Assembly (NCBI GenBank): GCA_916613615.1
Contig: OU744736.1
Coordinates: 7,404,224-7,468,223, forward strand
DNA length: 64,000 nt
Source of the DNA: Steromphala cineraria
Lineage: Eukaryota > Mollusca > Gastropoda > Trochida > Trochidae
Reading direction: 5' to 3'
Shown: positions 37,701 to 48,204 of the stretch, piece by piece
Numbering within the stretch: the first letter of the stretch is position 1
Layout: each line of letters begins with the position of its first letter
Position numbers and translations under genes: made by a program
The notes under the pieces: generated by a model
The model's database searches: none
What the model was told of the DNA's origin: nothing
Seen by the model: only the letters and a program-made list of their open reading frames with translations

Positions 37701-40700
37701 CATCCATATCGATTTTATCGTTTCATCTGAAGTACCTAGAACAGTTCGATATAGTGTTTGTTTCAAATTAAAGATCTTCCATCACACTATCCATTAGTTA
37801 CCCGTTTTCATCTGCTAGCCCAGCCATACCGCATGTCCCGACACACGTCACCCTTGACGCTTGAACATGGCGAGCCGACCGGGAGGAGAGCGTTGACAGA
37901 TTTGACTCTACTCTGAATGTTTATATTCTACACTTTCTATATCAATCATTAATCATCAATCATTAATCATCAATCATTAATCATCAATCATTAATCGTCA
38001 ATCAAATCTCCTCATTGATTAATTTGACCTTTTTTGCCATTTTCATTTTGGTTTATTTCATTGAAACTCAAAACTATTTTCTTTCTTCGGAGGTTTGTGC
38101 AAATAGACTTTGGTCACATCAATAACGTTGATTATTACGCAATCCGTTATTGAAACCGGTTTCGAGTTTTCGGAATTGTTTGCTTGATGCGATACACAAA
38201 AATGAGGATTATTAACAAATGTGTCTATTCTGAACGTGTGTAATAAATAAAATACCACACTCAGTCTCATTAGATACGAATTATACCGTCAGATACCGTC
38301 GGAAGGACACTCGTTTCGTATAATTCGTATCTAATGAGACCGAGTGTAGTATTCTCTATATCTCACACTAATCATATGATAAAGTGAAAATCTCATACTA
38401 ATTGTATGATTACTGGGGTTACCTGGTCGAGAGTGTGACAGCACTTGGTGATGGAGCCGAGGGGCTGGGTATCCTCCAGAGACAACTTGAGTTCCTTCAG
38501 CTCTACAGCACTCGGGGATAGCAAGTCCTCCTGGATATCAAACCAATCATTAATACTGAGAGCTAAATCGCAAATTACAGATATATCTATTTACACTTTG
38601 TGTCAAGTCAAATTGGATAAATAGTGACAAAACTTTTGTTAGAACATGATTCTAGGGTTGGGTGTTTGCTTGTTAAAATGAGTTGATCTAATAAGATAGG
38701 TCCTGACATTCGGAAATTCTGAAGTGGAGCACTCAAGACAAGAACCTATATCCACAAATAATATTTGCATCATACCGAGAAGGGGCTATCACTTGCATAT
38801 ATCCAATGCATGTAATCAATTTCAGAAAGATTGGATTTCTGTGGTCAGAATTATTTCAGAAAACAGGAACTCTTTCAAGACGGACAAGAGAGATAGAAGG
38901 ATCAATATGGAGATGTACGTACCAGAGACTTGGCAGGCACAGGCTCTATGTTGAGGATGTGAGAAGATATAGGAAGAATATTCAGTTGGTCGTCAATCAC
39001 CATACAACTCTTACACGACGTCAGCGACAACAGGAATCTGCCACAACACAAATTACATTCTTCATGAGGGATTTAATGTCATTACTTGCAAGTGTAATAT
39101 GTTAATAATGTAAAACTGTACATATTAAATGTCCTTAAAGTGTGTAGTTGTGTCACAATGTTAGTACCACAGTCATAATGGAAACGTCCCTACCTTTCAT
39201 TGAATCTACCAACAAGATCACTGTGTGCTTCGGTCCTAAATCTGGAATGGACGTCCTGCAAAACAAAGAGTAACTTTTGTTTTCATTTATGTTTCTGGAT
39301 ATTTATTTCAGGTATCGGATTATTTCTAAAATTTTCATTTTACAAATCTCTGATAAAATCTTCAAAGAATTCACACTCAGACAAAAAGAAGATAAAATTT
39401 CCAATACAGTGATTATCCGTGATAATTATAAAACATATGCAATGATGTTTTTTATTTGCTAATAGTGGAGAGAGGGATTGTACAGTCAAAACGCATGTAT
39501 ACATAACAAAACTTTGGAAATGTGTGGAAAAATTTTATATTCTGAGCTTGTGTGCCTCTTCATCGGACCCCAAATGTTTTTAAATCTAACCCCTTCTCCC
39601 TTTTACCATTACCAATTTAACATAAGCAAAACTACCAAATGTCTTTTTTGGATCCATATAGCAACCAAGTTACTTAAGTAACCCAGTGGACAGGTACCCT
39701 AACACCATTTGCTAATAATGACTGGTATATAAACTTTATAACCATCTCAAACTTTATAAAAGCATTCATTCTAACTAAGCAATAAAGAGGATGATTTTGA
39801 ATGAAGTGATCACCTGTAGTTATCCATCATAAGCATAGATAGTTCTTGATTGCTAACAATGATAAGAGTTTTGACAATTTCTCATTCACATAAATACAGT
39901 AGAATCCAACAAACCATAGTGAGAGTGTACAGCTGCTTGAGTGATGTGACGCTCCTCAGGAGGATAACCACCAGACCTCCGCCATCCACCGTCTCGATCG
40001 TCCGGGCAAGTAGGTTCGGTGTGAACGCCTCAAAGTCCTGAGATTCACAAATAAATATGCAATTATAGAATCACCAAAGTTGAATTTTGCATTCCCTGTA
40101 GTTCCCTACAAATATCCTGATATCCACCAAGCCAAAAGCCTTGAACCTCTCGCCGCTGGTTACTCTATGCTAATCACAGGGAATGTGTAAGAGCTAGGCA
40201 CATACAAAACCACTGATGTAGCAAGATGAATAAACCTGAAGAAACCTTTTTACTGTATCCATATTTATTAAGACAAAATAGGGATTTAAAAAAGAGCAGA
40301 TTCATAACCAAATGTCATGCTCAACAGTCTCATAATTGCAAACAGAGCTTTTGAATTAGAATGAGTGAATAACATCTTGTTTAGAGCTTTTTTGGCCTTT
40401 GATTCAGAAACACAATGAAATTGTCATAGTTCACTAACTACTACTCCTAATTCTTTCCTGTCAGTCGTAAGTTTAATTCAAATGATCTGTACCAGTAAAA
40501 GGGATAAATTGCAAATAGTGTTTTGAATTAGGATAACAGTACCTGTAAAATGCACATTCCGTACGTGTTGCCGAGGATCTTGTGAGTCTCATTATAATAA
40601 CAGTAGCGGATGTTGGTGGCAGCGATGAACAGTTCAAATGGATCGTCTTCTTTCACGTCAAGTTTCCCGGACTTGATCTTCTTCTGCAGCTGTCGCATTC

Positions 40701-42604
40701 GCTTCTTTCTGTGGCTGATTAACACATAAACATTTTAACTTATTTCAATCAATTCATCCCCTACTGTTGTAATAATTTTGAGACTTTGGCGTCATCCATT
40801 CCATTCCTCAATATTGAATTTCAAACAGTATTTTACCTACCTGTTGTTATGGGACTGCCTTACAATGTATTCCCGCATATTCTATCTTTGCATTTTCAAA
40901 AGTAACATCACAGTAGACTGTTTCAGACAGACAGATTGGGAAAGACATCTTTGACAATGGGACATTTTCAAGGTTTTGGTAATTTTCTGAATTTCAAATG
41001 GGCCATTTCCCATTATATCAATAGTAAATTTCAAAATGACAGGACTTATTTCAACCCTTTGGTCATATTCTAAGAGGGATAGAGAATGATCGATTATTTC
41101 TAATATCCAGACATCAGGTTCGCAGTGAAAATAAAACTATAGGAAGCAATGTTAAAAACACTTGTTTGACATTGCGCAATCGCATTTCATGTAAACCCAA
41201 AACTTTAGTGGGATAGCATTACAGCTTTGATCAGCAATAAAACTTTGCTTTATCTTGTATTGAAAAAGAAGAGACAATAACTTTGATATTAATAAAATCG
41301 TACATTCATAAAAACTGAGAAATATATATATAATAGTACCTGCTGAAACCGAGCTCTTTCTTATAACACCAGAGGACCGAGGGTCTCGCCTTCACAACCG
41401 CCTTGGACAGCATGTGATGAAGGATCACCACCTGCAAAAACGTGACATGTTCATAAATACAAACTTCAGGAAATACCTGATCCAATCACAATCACTGCCA
41501 AATTTAAGCCTTGTCGCCTTGTCACTTTTCCTGACCAGCTCCTTGACATACATGAGAGGAAAATCAGAAATAAACTGGAGGTCACTATACATGCTTATCT
41601 CCCTTGATGGCATTGTACCTTGCACAAACTTTCATGGAATGCAGAAAGGCTTAAATAGATAAAACAATACTATAATGTTATTAATCAAGTTTTTCTGTAT
41701 TGGTCCAGTTACAGGTCCAAGGTCTGCTGTATTGGCCCGAGGCGAAGCCAAGGGCCAATACAGAAGACCGAGGACCTGTAACTGGGACAATACGAAAAAC
41801 TTGATTAATGATGTTTTTATTAATTAACTTCTTTGTAATTTACTTGGACAACATTAGAGAGTTAATTTTTACTGAAATCAAACTTATCAATGAGATTGAT
41901 GAACTGTCATATATGTTGAAAGTTTTGAACAATGGCTTCGGACTCTCGCCATTTGTGTGTAATGCGCATGCTCAGACTTGTATTGGCCCAGTCTGCTCGT
42001 ATTGGCCCTGTTTTGCTCGTATTGGCCCAGTTGTGGATTTGTATTGTGCAGGCCGTATAAATTGTATAAGTGCCATATCATTGATAGTTAATTAATAATT
42101 ATGAGTATAACGCAAGTTTTCTTACATTGGAAGTTATTAACAATATTCTTATACAAAATTAAACTTATCCAAAAGAAGTGAAATATTTTTAATCTTCCTG
42201 ATCACAAATATACTGATTCATTGATAAAGTTTACAATACAAACAGCTATATAACTTCAAATTTATTTTCAATTCAAATCTTGTATTTATTTACAATGGCA
42301 AATGTCTGAGGTAGCTCATAAGATTTCTGAAACTCCATTAACTCTAAGAACAGGATTGAATGAATGAACACTTGAATTGTTCTACAGCATTCATATAACT
42401 TTCATTGATAAGATGAAAATTTAGGTAATGTTATGAGCACTGGATAAACTTGAGTTATTATATATATTATTAATGATATAAATAATTCTGACAAACCTGA
42501 TCTCTCCCCTGATCTCCAACAATGACAAATAGTGATCGATGTTTGTTAGCAACTCCATTTTCTATCAGCACCCGGATCCTGTTGTCTATCTTTTTTCTCA
42601 CCAT
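22721..42604 (-). CDS. NAT10: NAT10, RNA cytidine acetyltransferase (Kre33/TmcA family), complete, 26 coding exons
   Basis: NAT10 makes N4-acetylcytidine in 18S rRNA and some tRNAs using acetyl-CoA and ATP, mainly in the nucleolus. Exons, 5' to 3': 42604-42497, 41431-41340, 40714-40543, 40037-39915, 39255-39194, 39037-38923, 38530-38423, 35915-35782, 35470-35377, 35144-35046, 33992-33856, 33301-33150, 32812-32565, 32228-32112, 31697-31596, 30580-30506, 30267-30154, 29831-29698, 29395-29347, 27519-27399, 27098-26991, 26644-26472, 25964-25845, 25388-25290, 23310-23156, 22814-22721. All junctions are GT-AG and phase-compatible; together they give 1034 codons plus stop, close to the ~1025-residue human protein. 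Visible motifs are Walker A AARGRGKS (284-291), Walker B-like VCIDEAA (385-391), the GNAT acetyl-CoA loop HPDYQGMGYGSRA (about 640-652), and a Lys-rich tail ending KKHKKQKHKS. The start is MVRKKIDNRIR in an AAAATGG context. Confidence 0.95.
23570..23645 (+). mobile_element. LINE/SINE 3'-tail fragment
   Basis: 'AAGCGCCTTAGAGTGATTTATTG' (split by position) followed by GGGCGCTATAAATGCTGTAT and a TATTATTA tail is a stereotyped 3' end shared by many animal SINEs and their LINE partners. A second copy is at 30808-30886. Only the tail is recognisable. Confidence 0.5.
23743..24735. mobile_element. Non-coding DNA transposon with ~24-bp TIRs and TA target duplication, in NAT10 intron 24
   Basis: The left end CTGGCTGGCGAACAATTATC (23743) is mirrored by the right end GATAATTGTTCGCCCGCCAG (to 24735). 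TA lies just outside each end, as in Tc1/mariner-like insertions. Subterminal copies of AGTTATCGCCA occur inside both ends. It is 993 bp long with no long open frame, so it is non-autonomous or decayed. Confidence 0.7.
24910..25110. repeat. Two-copy tandem duplication, ~110 bp, in NAT10 intron 24
   Basis: GTATACACATCAG, AAGGGATTGAAAGG(C/T)TGAAGAAA, AGAAAAAAA and GACA(G/-)CAGGTT occur in the same order at about 24910-25000 and 25018-25110. Confidence 0.5.
25290..25388 (-). CDS. NAT10: NAT10 exon 24, short and poorly conserved tail exon
   Basis: These 33 codons lie between TCGCTAG and CTG|GTAGGT and read YLSEIVEADVEGRMA onward. They bridge KVIRKVSK (exon 23) to REASDEVKAKQQ (exon 25). The exon is easy to miss because the residues are weakly conserved. 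Phase and position within the family's acidic/Lys-rich C-terminal linker support it. Confidence 0.8.
27727..29030 (+). mobile_element. Pearl/HINE-like element, AGCTCATC family, multi-unit copy in NAT10 intron 19
   Basis: The left end has a hairpin (GAGCCATTGGCTC, 27728-27740) then TAGCTCATCAGGC; the right end is GCCAGATGAGCTA (to 29029), the inverted partner. About eight core units of ~144 bp follow one another, each with GGGTCACAGGGCCACCAAAG and GGAGTCTGTACAC. A (GGAC)7 microsatellite then lies at about 28947-28972. The middle units are nearly identical. Confidence 0.8.
30154..30580 (-). CDS. NAT10: NAT10 exons 16-17, GNAT acetyl-CoA binding core
   Basis: Exon 16 (30580-30506, 25 codons) and exon 17 (30267-30154, 38 codons) join as HPDYQG|MGYGSRALTLLQ. 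This is the pyrophosphate-binding loop region of the GNAT fold. The intervening intron is 238 bp and has no repeat. Confidence 0.92.
30808..30886 (+). mobile_element. LINE/SINE 3'-tail fragment in NAT10 intron 15
   Basis: CAGCGCCTTAGAGCAGTTAT, then TTTTGGCGCTATATAAATGC and an (ATT)n tail: the same stereotyped retroelement end as at 23570-23645, better preserved. A separate element (30889-31047) is inserted directly after the tail. Confidence 0.6.
30889..31047. mobile_element. Short TA-flanked MITE resembling pogo/Tigger ends
   Basis: CAGTAGAACAC at 30889 and GTGTTCTACTG at 31037-31047 are inverted ends with TA outside each. Just inside lie ATAGCGAAC motifs, and 'GGATATAGCGAAC' recurs. CAGTAGAAC with ATA(A/G)CGAAC subterminal repeats is characteristic of pogo/Tigger-type MITEs. 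Confidence 0.7.
33525..33735 (+). mobile_element. Degenerate dispersed molluscan repeat in NAT10 intron 11
   Basis: GAGTGAATGAGTTATTGTTTAACACC then TTTTAGCAATTAGCGGTG (described by parts) resembles the head of a SINE-like repeat that I recall as common in molluscan genomes. A second diverged copy is at about 63756-63812. The attribution is from memory. Confidence 0.4.
34280..34974 (+). mobile_element. Pearl/HINE-like element, TATCCCACCGGT family, in NAT10 intron 10
   Basis: TATCCCACCGGT (34280-34291) and ACCGGTGGGATA (34963-34974) are exact inverted termini, and the right end also folds locally (TTATCCCA ... TGGGATAA, 34944-34975). Three units of ~180 bp share GAAACGAAACCTTTCATGAA, TTTCCATGGAAATAAT and CACTTCAGTAGGTGGGCAAT. 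A degenerate GGAC microsatellite precedes the right end. Confidence 0.8.
35782..35915 (-). CDS. NAT10: NAT10 exon 8, P-loop of the ATPase module
   Basis: It encodes the Walker A motif TAARGRGKSASLG of the RecD-like helicase/ATPase domain. The exon follows the 2.5-kb intron 7, the largest or second-largest in the gene, which holds the 30-bp minisatellite and an insertion. Confidence 0.93.
36113..36764. repeat. 30-bp minisatellite, ~21 units, in NAT10 intron 7
   Basis: The unit ATCTCACACTAATCATATGA plus TAAACTGAAT repeats head to tail with a few variants (TTTGATAAAGTGAA, ATAATAAACT). Blocks of variant units recur in the same order at 36159-36330 and 36399-36570, suggesting higher-order duplication. 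Because 30 is a multiple of three the minus strand stays open for 187 codons; this is not a gene. A detached piece of the same array lies at 38358-38410. Confidence 0.9.
37945..38003. repeat. Tandem ATCAATCATTAATC repeat
   Basis: Four to five copies of a 14-bp unit, the last with one substitution. Confidence 0.75.
38250..38355. repeat. Palindrome near NAT10 exon 7
   Basis: Arms of about 36 nt, AATACCACACTCAGTCTC continuing to ATACGAATTATAC, and the reverse complement ending GAGTGTAGTATTC, flank a 25-30 bp centre (ACCGTCAGATACCGTCGG). It ends 68 bp from the exon 7 donor at 38422. Confidence 0.7.
41680..41813. repeat. Long palindrome, ~62-bp arms, in NAT10 intron 1
   Basis: The left arm runs from ATTAATCAAGTTTTTCTGTA to 'CTGTATTGGCCC' (41680-41740). 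The right arm, from GGGCCAATACAG to AAAACTTGATTAATGATG, is its reverse complement. The TATTGGCCC motif recurs in direct orientation at about 41980-42030, so the element may extend to about 42100. Confidence 0.65.
42497..42604 (-). CDS. NAT10: NAT10 exon 1 (start codon)
   Basis: This 108-nt first coding exon encodes 36 residues beginning MVRKKIDNRIRVLIENGV, which is the conserved N-terminus of the family. It ends in phase 0 at CAG|GTTTGT. The ATG is at 42604-42602 on the minus strand. Confidence 0.93.
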
Positions 42605-43587
42605 TTTCAGTGCCTATATTGTACTTGAATACACCTGTTAGATAAATATTTCAAATTTACATTTGCATGAAGAGGGTTGGAAAGTTCTTGCCTATTTTAA
42701 TTAAAGTTTCCTTTTAAATTTAAAAAAATAAATATCGATCATTAAAACCATTAAAGCACCTGGAACACCACTGTTGTGTTAATTTCTACACAACATGTTG
42801 TTTCTGGAGGTATTTTGACAACACGTTTTGAAATTTACAAATGAAAAGAACATGACTTTTGATTGACATGATACTCGAATTCCTAAAGAAGAACACGATA
42901 CAATGTCAATAAATCTCTGTAAAAATGTCCGATAACAGCAAAGCCAAAGATGAAGTCACGAGTTACTCAGTTAGATTTATCGTCTTGTACATGTCTACGA
43001 GAAAGACAACAGCAATATCTTCCATCATTGACATAGTGTTGAAGATTTTCTAAGTATTCTTTATACTCACTTTCACATCAGTAACGAAATCACCTCAGTT
43101 ATTAGACCATCTTGATAGGATATTTGAGTAAACAGTTATTCTCTGCAAAACACGTGTGTATGTTGACAATCAATGTAGAGTTATCTCCCAGGGAAAGATA
43201 ACTCTAGATACTCTTATACTTTGTTTTGTTAGAAGCAAATATATTTGCAAGAAAACAGGGTTCGAACAACCTATATTAAATTTCTTTCTTGTTTTGTTTT
43301 TGAAAGTACATTTCTCGACATGCATTTCGTTTGAAATGATAATTTTCTTTTTTAAGATTTTGATATATATTTTATGATTGTCAAATCATTATTTGGAAAA
43401 AAAAAAAACTGATTTTGTGAGCCTTTCAATGGAACATTAGATTTGTCTGTCAATGATAATGATTATAAAATTAAACCACAAACAATGACTGTTATGCTGA
43501 GAAAAGGAGGGGGTATTCAAGTGACCCCATCTTAGTATGGGTTCAGAAAATATTTACAAATTGCAAATCTGTTTTCTTCTTCTTTGA
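42605..43587 (-). promoter_or_regulatory. NAT10: NAT10 upstream region
   Basis: The NAT10 promoter and 5' UTR should lie here, but no TATA or initiator stands out. An 11-bp inverted repeat (TAGAGTTATCT ... AGATAACTCTA, 43176-43206) and a CACGTG at 43151-43156 are visible. No other gene was recognised. Confidence 0.3.
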
Positions 43588-43680
43588 ACATAGCTCAGTT
43601 GATAGTATGTTTGCTCATCACCCAGAAAACTGAGGGTCTATTCCCAGTCATGTCATACCAAAAGATGTTGACAGGTTGGT
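43588..43680 (+). mobile_element. Probable tRNA-derived SINE head
   Basis: AGCTCAGTTGATAGTATG resembles a Pol III A box, and GAGGGTCTATTCCCAGTC, about 35 bp downstream, a B box. Their spacing is tRNA-like, but the fold is too degraded to be a functional tRNA gene. A SINE body may continue to about 44060; no tail was found. Confidence 0.4.
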
Positions 43681-44242
43681 TTTGTTGCCAAGGTAACACA
43701 AGAAGTTCATGTACTTACTAAGGATAATAAAATGATACTATTTAAGAACTGTGATTTGAGTACATGTCTATTCATTTGCTAAAATGAGATGTGCTATTGT
43801 GGGAGTCTGTGTAGGGATATGTTGTGGCATGTGGACCTGTGCAATGCTCAGTTTTACACTTTCACAGTAGTTCAGCAGCAACAGGCAAAGCTCAAAGGAT
43901 GGGTGGGTGACCCACTCATTGTTAGATTATCAAACACCTGAAGGATCGATTTTCATCCGAGCCACACAGCTAGGTCCTGAAGTACTGCCCAGCGACGAGT
44001 TGAACAATTAATTTTGTCACCCTGGGAAAGTGAATTAGCTCTAAGTGTGCCTCTTTAAATTCATCAGTACAAGTGGTAACCCGATTTGGAAATGACAATG
44101 TGACAAATAAAACTTTTGAAAAGTCTCAGTTACATACATTGAATTGGGAAGGGAAAATGGAATGATGTTCCCATTCCACTAGAGTGCAAAGATCATATGT
44201 TTTTGTGCAATTAAGGGCATTTTCAGTACCCACATTATCATA

Positions 44243-44405
44243 TTACTGTATCTTACAGAAAATAATTCCTACTTTACACTTTGTTACTGTATCTTACAGC
44301 AAAACATTCCTTATTTGCACTATGAAACTGTATCTTACAGAAAATCATTCCTAATTTGCACTATGTTACTGTATTTTACAGGAAATAATTCCCAATTTGC
44401 ACTTT
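44243..44405. repeat. Tandem repeat, four ~41-bp units
   Basis: TTACTGTATCTTACAGAAAA then ATTCCTAATTTGCACTATG recurs at about 44243, 44284, 44325 and 44365 with scattered substitutions. Confidence 0.7.
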
Positions 44406-47400
44406 CAATGTCCAAGGTCTATTAGTAAATGAATGAGTTGGAGTTTAATAATGTCTCAGAGATTAGCAGCAGGCCAAGTTCTTTTATTAGTTTTATAGCC
44501 ATGGTATCATGTTGATGTTCACTGCCAAAAAAAGACAACTACAAGGTTATTCATTGTTTAATTTTGTTTATTTGTATATATTTACAATAATGTATAAATA
44601 ACAAATAACAAGACCTATTAACATATAAGACCAACACACATCATTTGCTATACACTCCATTCATAGACATGTACAATATCTGCACTCAAGTTTCAGTAAT
44701 GTTTGAAACTTTTATTCTAATTACTTTACTTTAATTACATAATCATGAACCATTTTCAATTGTTTGACCGTCTTCACTCTTTCTGTTTAATATAACCAAA
44801 AATTGTACACATGGCAGATATATAAGTAACTCTGGCTTCATATTTTGAAAGAAAATTAATCCCAATCTATCGTCTCTTATATTTAAGAACTTAATAGTTG
44901 ACTCGATAAATCATTGAAAAGACTTAAAGCAATTGTTCACCATAAAAGAAATATTCTTTTCTACAATCATTTGTTTTGAAACACAATTGATATGTCTATT
45001 TGACAAAGTCAAACATAAACAGATAATAATATTTGATAATCATTTTCAAATAATAATACAAAATGAAATATAAAAATAATTGTTCGACGATTAGTTTCTG
45101 TTTCATACAAGAAAATTTCAACATGATGATGTATTCAAGTCCTGGCATTATTTCAAATATATTAACATTTTCAAAAATTTAAAATTCATTAAGTTTTCCA
45201 TCACTTATCATATAGGAATTTGTTTACATATTCATGATTATATTCAACTATATTTTTGGAGTGAAAAATCTTGCTAAATTTAAATGAAAACAGATGAAGG
45301 AAATTGGTTACTCAAATATCATTAAGATAAGATGAATCTCTCACTACTAGCGAGGACAAAATAATAGTTTCAATCTGATTTTTAAGAGACCGTAATTTTC
45401 CTGATTGTCTTCATACTCTTACAAATTCTTAAGTTTTCAACATTTTGTAAAGATCAATAAGTTGGACAGAACTATCTGAAAATTACGGTTTGAATACATT
45501 TCCAACTGATTAATATCAATCCATATAAGTTTATTGTACAACATACAAACTCACATACCATTGCGCTTCCTTCACTTTTGTACAGATATAAACATACATA
45601 TATATATGCACAGACATTATATATACATATAAAGTACATTGACAGTCAACCTCATATTCTGCTATATCAGTGAGCAGGATGAAATTATCATATCACAATA
45701 TCATGTTAGGACTGAAATTTATGGCTTACGATATGTAACTAAATTGTGTTCTTCACAATCGACATACAAATTTAAAGGTGCGTACAAATTAACCAACATG
45801 CCTTAGAGATATTGCAAAAAAAGTTGAACGAAACACCACTGGAAAATCAGTATGATGAAAATCGACCGTGCTCTGAGGAATACATGTAAAAAACATTATC
45901 CCTATCAGCGTTTAAAGTTAATGAAATCAGGATATCCTCTCCATCACAGTTTGTCCGCACCCTATAGTGTCGTGTGTTGATGTTACCAGTATTGCGCAGA
46001 CGAAACCCAGTTGTTACCAATCCAATCACAGTCATTTATAGTGATTGGCGGCGATAACGTATAACGAATAGTACATTGAAGTAACCAGCTACAGCATGAT
46101 ACCGAAAACTTTCGTCAGACTCAATGCGATTGGCTAGTTGAGCTTATGTTAGAAACATGCAACAATGTCGGGTGTGGTCAAACCGTGACAGAGAGGATAT
46201 TCTTGCAGCACGGCCCATTTGATGGTGAATGATGGTGACTAAGTTAAAAATAAACAATTAACTTATTTGATAAAGAAAGTTTTTGAGTACCTTATTATGA
46301 ATATCAAATCAGGATGTCTATGTTAGTACATATGCCATTATTCAGAATATTGAATTTTCTTATCCCTTGATTCACTTGTGTAGTATATTAACAAGTTGTG
46401 TAAGTATATTAATCCATCAGTTTTGTTCTTTTTTAAAAGTTGGAGAGATGGACACAAACATATTCTTAACCTTATTCAAGTTCACATCAAACATTTTCAG
46501 ACCTTAAAAAATGTTTGATGCAAAGATATCCACCTTTAGGTGCTATATAATCAACAACATCAATTAGATTATGCTCTATGATCTTTGTACACAACCTGAA
46601 ACCCTAAAGAAAACCTAAGTAATGAAAAGACAAGTGGCAACATGGACAAAATATGGGCAGGAACTTTCAAATAATGGCCTTATCTCTTTGTGATTTTCAA
46701 AATTTGAGACTACAAACTAAAGAGATAGTTGTTTTAATATAAACCATTGCCTAGCTAACTGTAAATGCAAAATTTAAGGAAAAGAACCTCTTCGTACTAT
46801 TCATCTAGCAGGGGCACATTTATGGAAGATGGAAGTTATCTTGAAGAGGGTAAATGTAATGTGGATTAAAGTTCATATTTCATTGTTGCAGCTACTGTTT
46901 CTCTTGCACAGTATGTTTACATACCTGATTGTTTAGCTCAAATTGTTGATTGATGGTGGATGTTTTGTTGAAACGCTCAGACAAGTCACAACATATAATT
47001 GAGCTGCCAATTGTAGTCCATGACTCACATTACCAAAACTTAAAGTCAAGATGGTATAATCTAGTGATTTGGACAACGTCAAGTCAAGCTCCCGACTTGA
47101 GCAAGTTTCTAAACTCTGGTTACATCCTCAGTATGACTTGAGTTATCAGAATTGTTTATTAGCATCCAGTGTTGGTTACTGAAAGTTCTTATCGATCAAA
47201 GCTAGAACAAAAATGACAAGGTCTTTGTGGTGACTTTTCTGGCAGTGAGATGACATTATTAAAGCCTTGTTACGGTGGAATGTACTCAGTGGGTTGACTC
47301 GGTAAACCATCACAAGATCGAAAATCATGATCTGTATCTCGGTTGACTTTCAACCATCACTGTAAAGGTTTGTAATTCACAACAATTCTCAAATGACCAG

Positions 47401-47870
47401 CACAACTTCCTTACAAAAAAGGTTTAGATATATTTTAATATAAAACCAAAAACATCTGTGTTATTTCTTTCATTGTGTTACCTAAGAGTCTTTATACACC
47501 AAGTTTCAGTACTTTCTGATTCCACGAGTGCATCAACCTTGGAAGCAAGTTCTGCATGGAATGTTTTTATCCATTTATCTTTCTTAGCAATGTACACATT
47601 CTACACAACCATCACTTGAAACTGACACTCCACAAAACAGTCATTCTTATTTGGTCCCAATTGAAGTTTCTCACAAATATTTTCAGTAAACTGAAGGTCC
47701 TCTAAACCTATAATTGCACAGGTTGCAAGCTACTTTAACTGTGCAACCAAATCATTACCACAACTTGTCTCAGAGATGGTCCAAAGCATCATTAAAGTCT
47801 CATTAATGCTGATTGTTTACACATCTTCCAATGACATTAGACAGGCAGTTTCAGATGACTTCTCACCCCA
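44406..47870. other. Long AT-rich region downstream of VPS50
   Basis: No gene or repeat was recognised. Part may be VPS50 3' UTR: a minus-strand AATAAA lies at 47160-47155, 930 bases past the stop codon, and another near 44572-44567. Open frames are all short. Confidence 0.45.
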
Positions 47871-47872
47871 TC

Positions 47873-48125
47873 AGGTGGCAGTGACTGAAGTAGTCCCCAA
47901 TGCTATGTTCATGATCAGTGCTGCTACCTGCGAGTGTTGTCTCTATCCACCACCAGGTGGCACATCTCACTTAGCCCCGATGCTGTGTTGACGATTAGTC
48001 CTGCTACCTGCAAGTGTTGGCTCTTTCCACGACCAGGTGGCAGTTACTGACTGGTTCCCTGTGTCGTGTCCAGGTCTGTAGTCAGTGCTGCTACCTGCGA
48101 GTGCGGTCCATATCCTCCACCACCG
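47873..48125. repeat. Tandem duplication including the VPS50 stop codon, three units of 80-87 bp
   Basis: CTGCTACCTGC(G/A)AGTG begins at 47921, 48001 and 48088, each preceded by CAGGTGGCA and a related ~50-bp stretch. The rightmost copy is the end of the VPS50 coding sequence with its stop (TAG, minus strand 48093-48091). The two left copies are in the 3' UTR or intergenic DNA. Confidence 0.7.
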
Positions 48126-48204
48126 CGGTCAGTCTCTGTCTGGCCTTCCGACTTATATGGTCCACCGTCCCAATGAGTGACAACAGGTGCTTGTTAGAAT
48201 ATTC
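48091..48204 (-). CDS. VPS50: VPS50 last coding exon
   Basis: It starts [20 protein letters not shown] and ends DMDRTRR-stop, matching the family's Lys/Arg-rich C-terminal helix. The last ~30 bases with the stop codon are duplicated twice downstream. Confidence 0.92.
   Translation of the reverse strand, partial: EYSNKHLLSLIGTVDHISRKARQRLTAVVEDMDRTRR

Larger units (their letters stand above)
36765..38357. mobile_element. ~1.6-kb insertion splitting the NAT10 intron-7 minisatellite
   Basis: Minisatellite units stop after GAAT at about 36764 and resume at ATCTCACACTAATC near 38357, so the two flanks make one continuous unit without the insert. The insert contains GTGAAA/TTTTCAC-rich sequence with TGACGTCA-type sites (36874-36918), a 13-14 bp repeat (37945-38003) and a ~100-bp palindrome at its right end. 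No coding frame was found. Confidence 0.55.
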
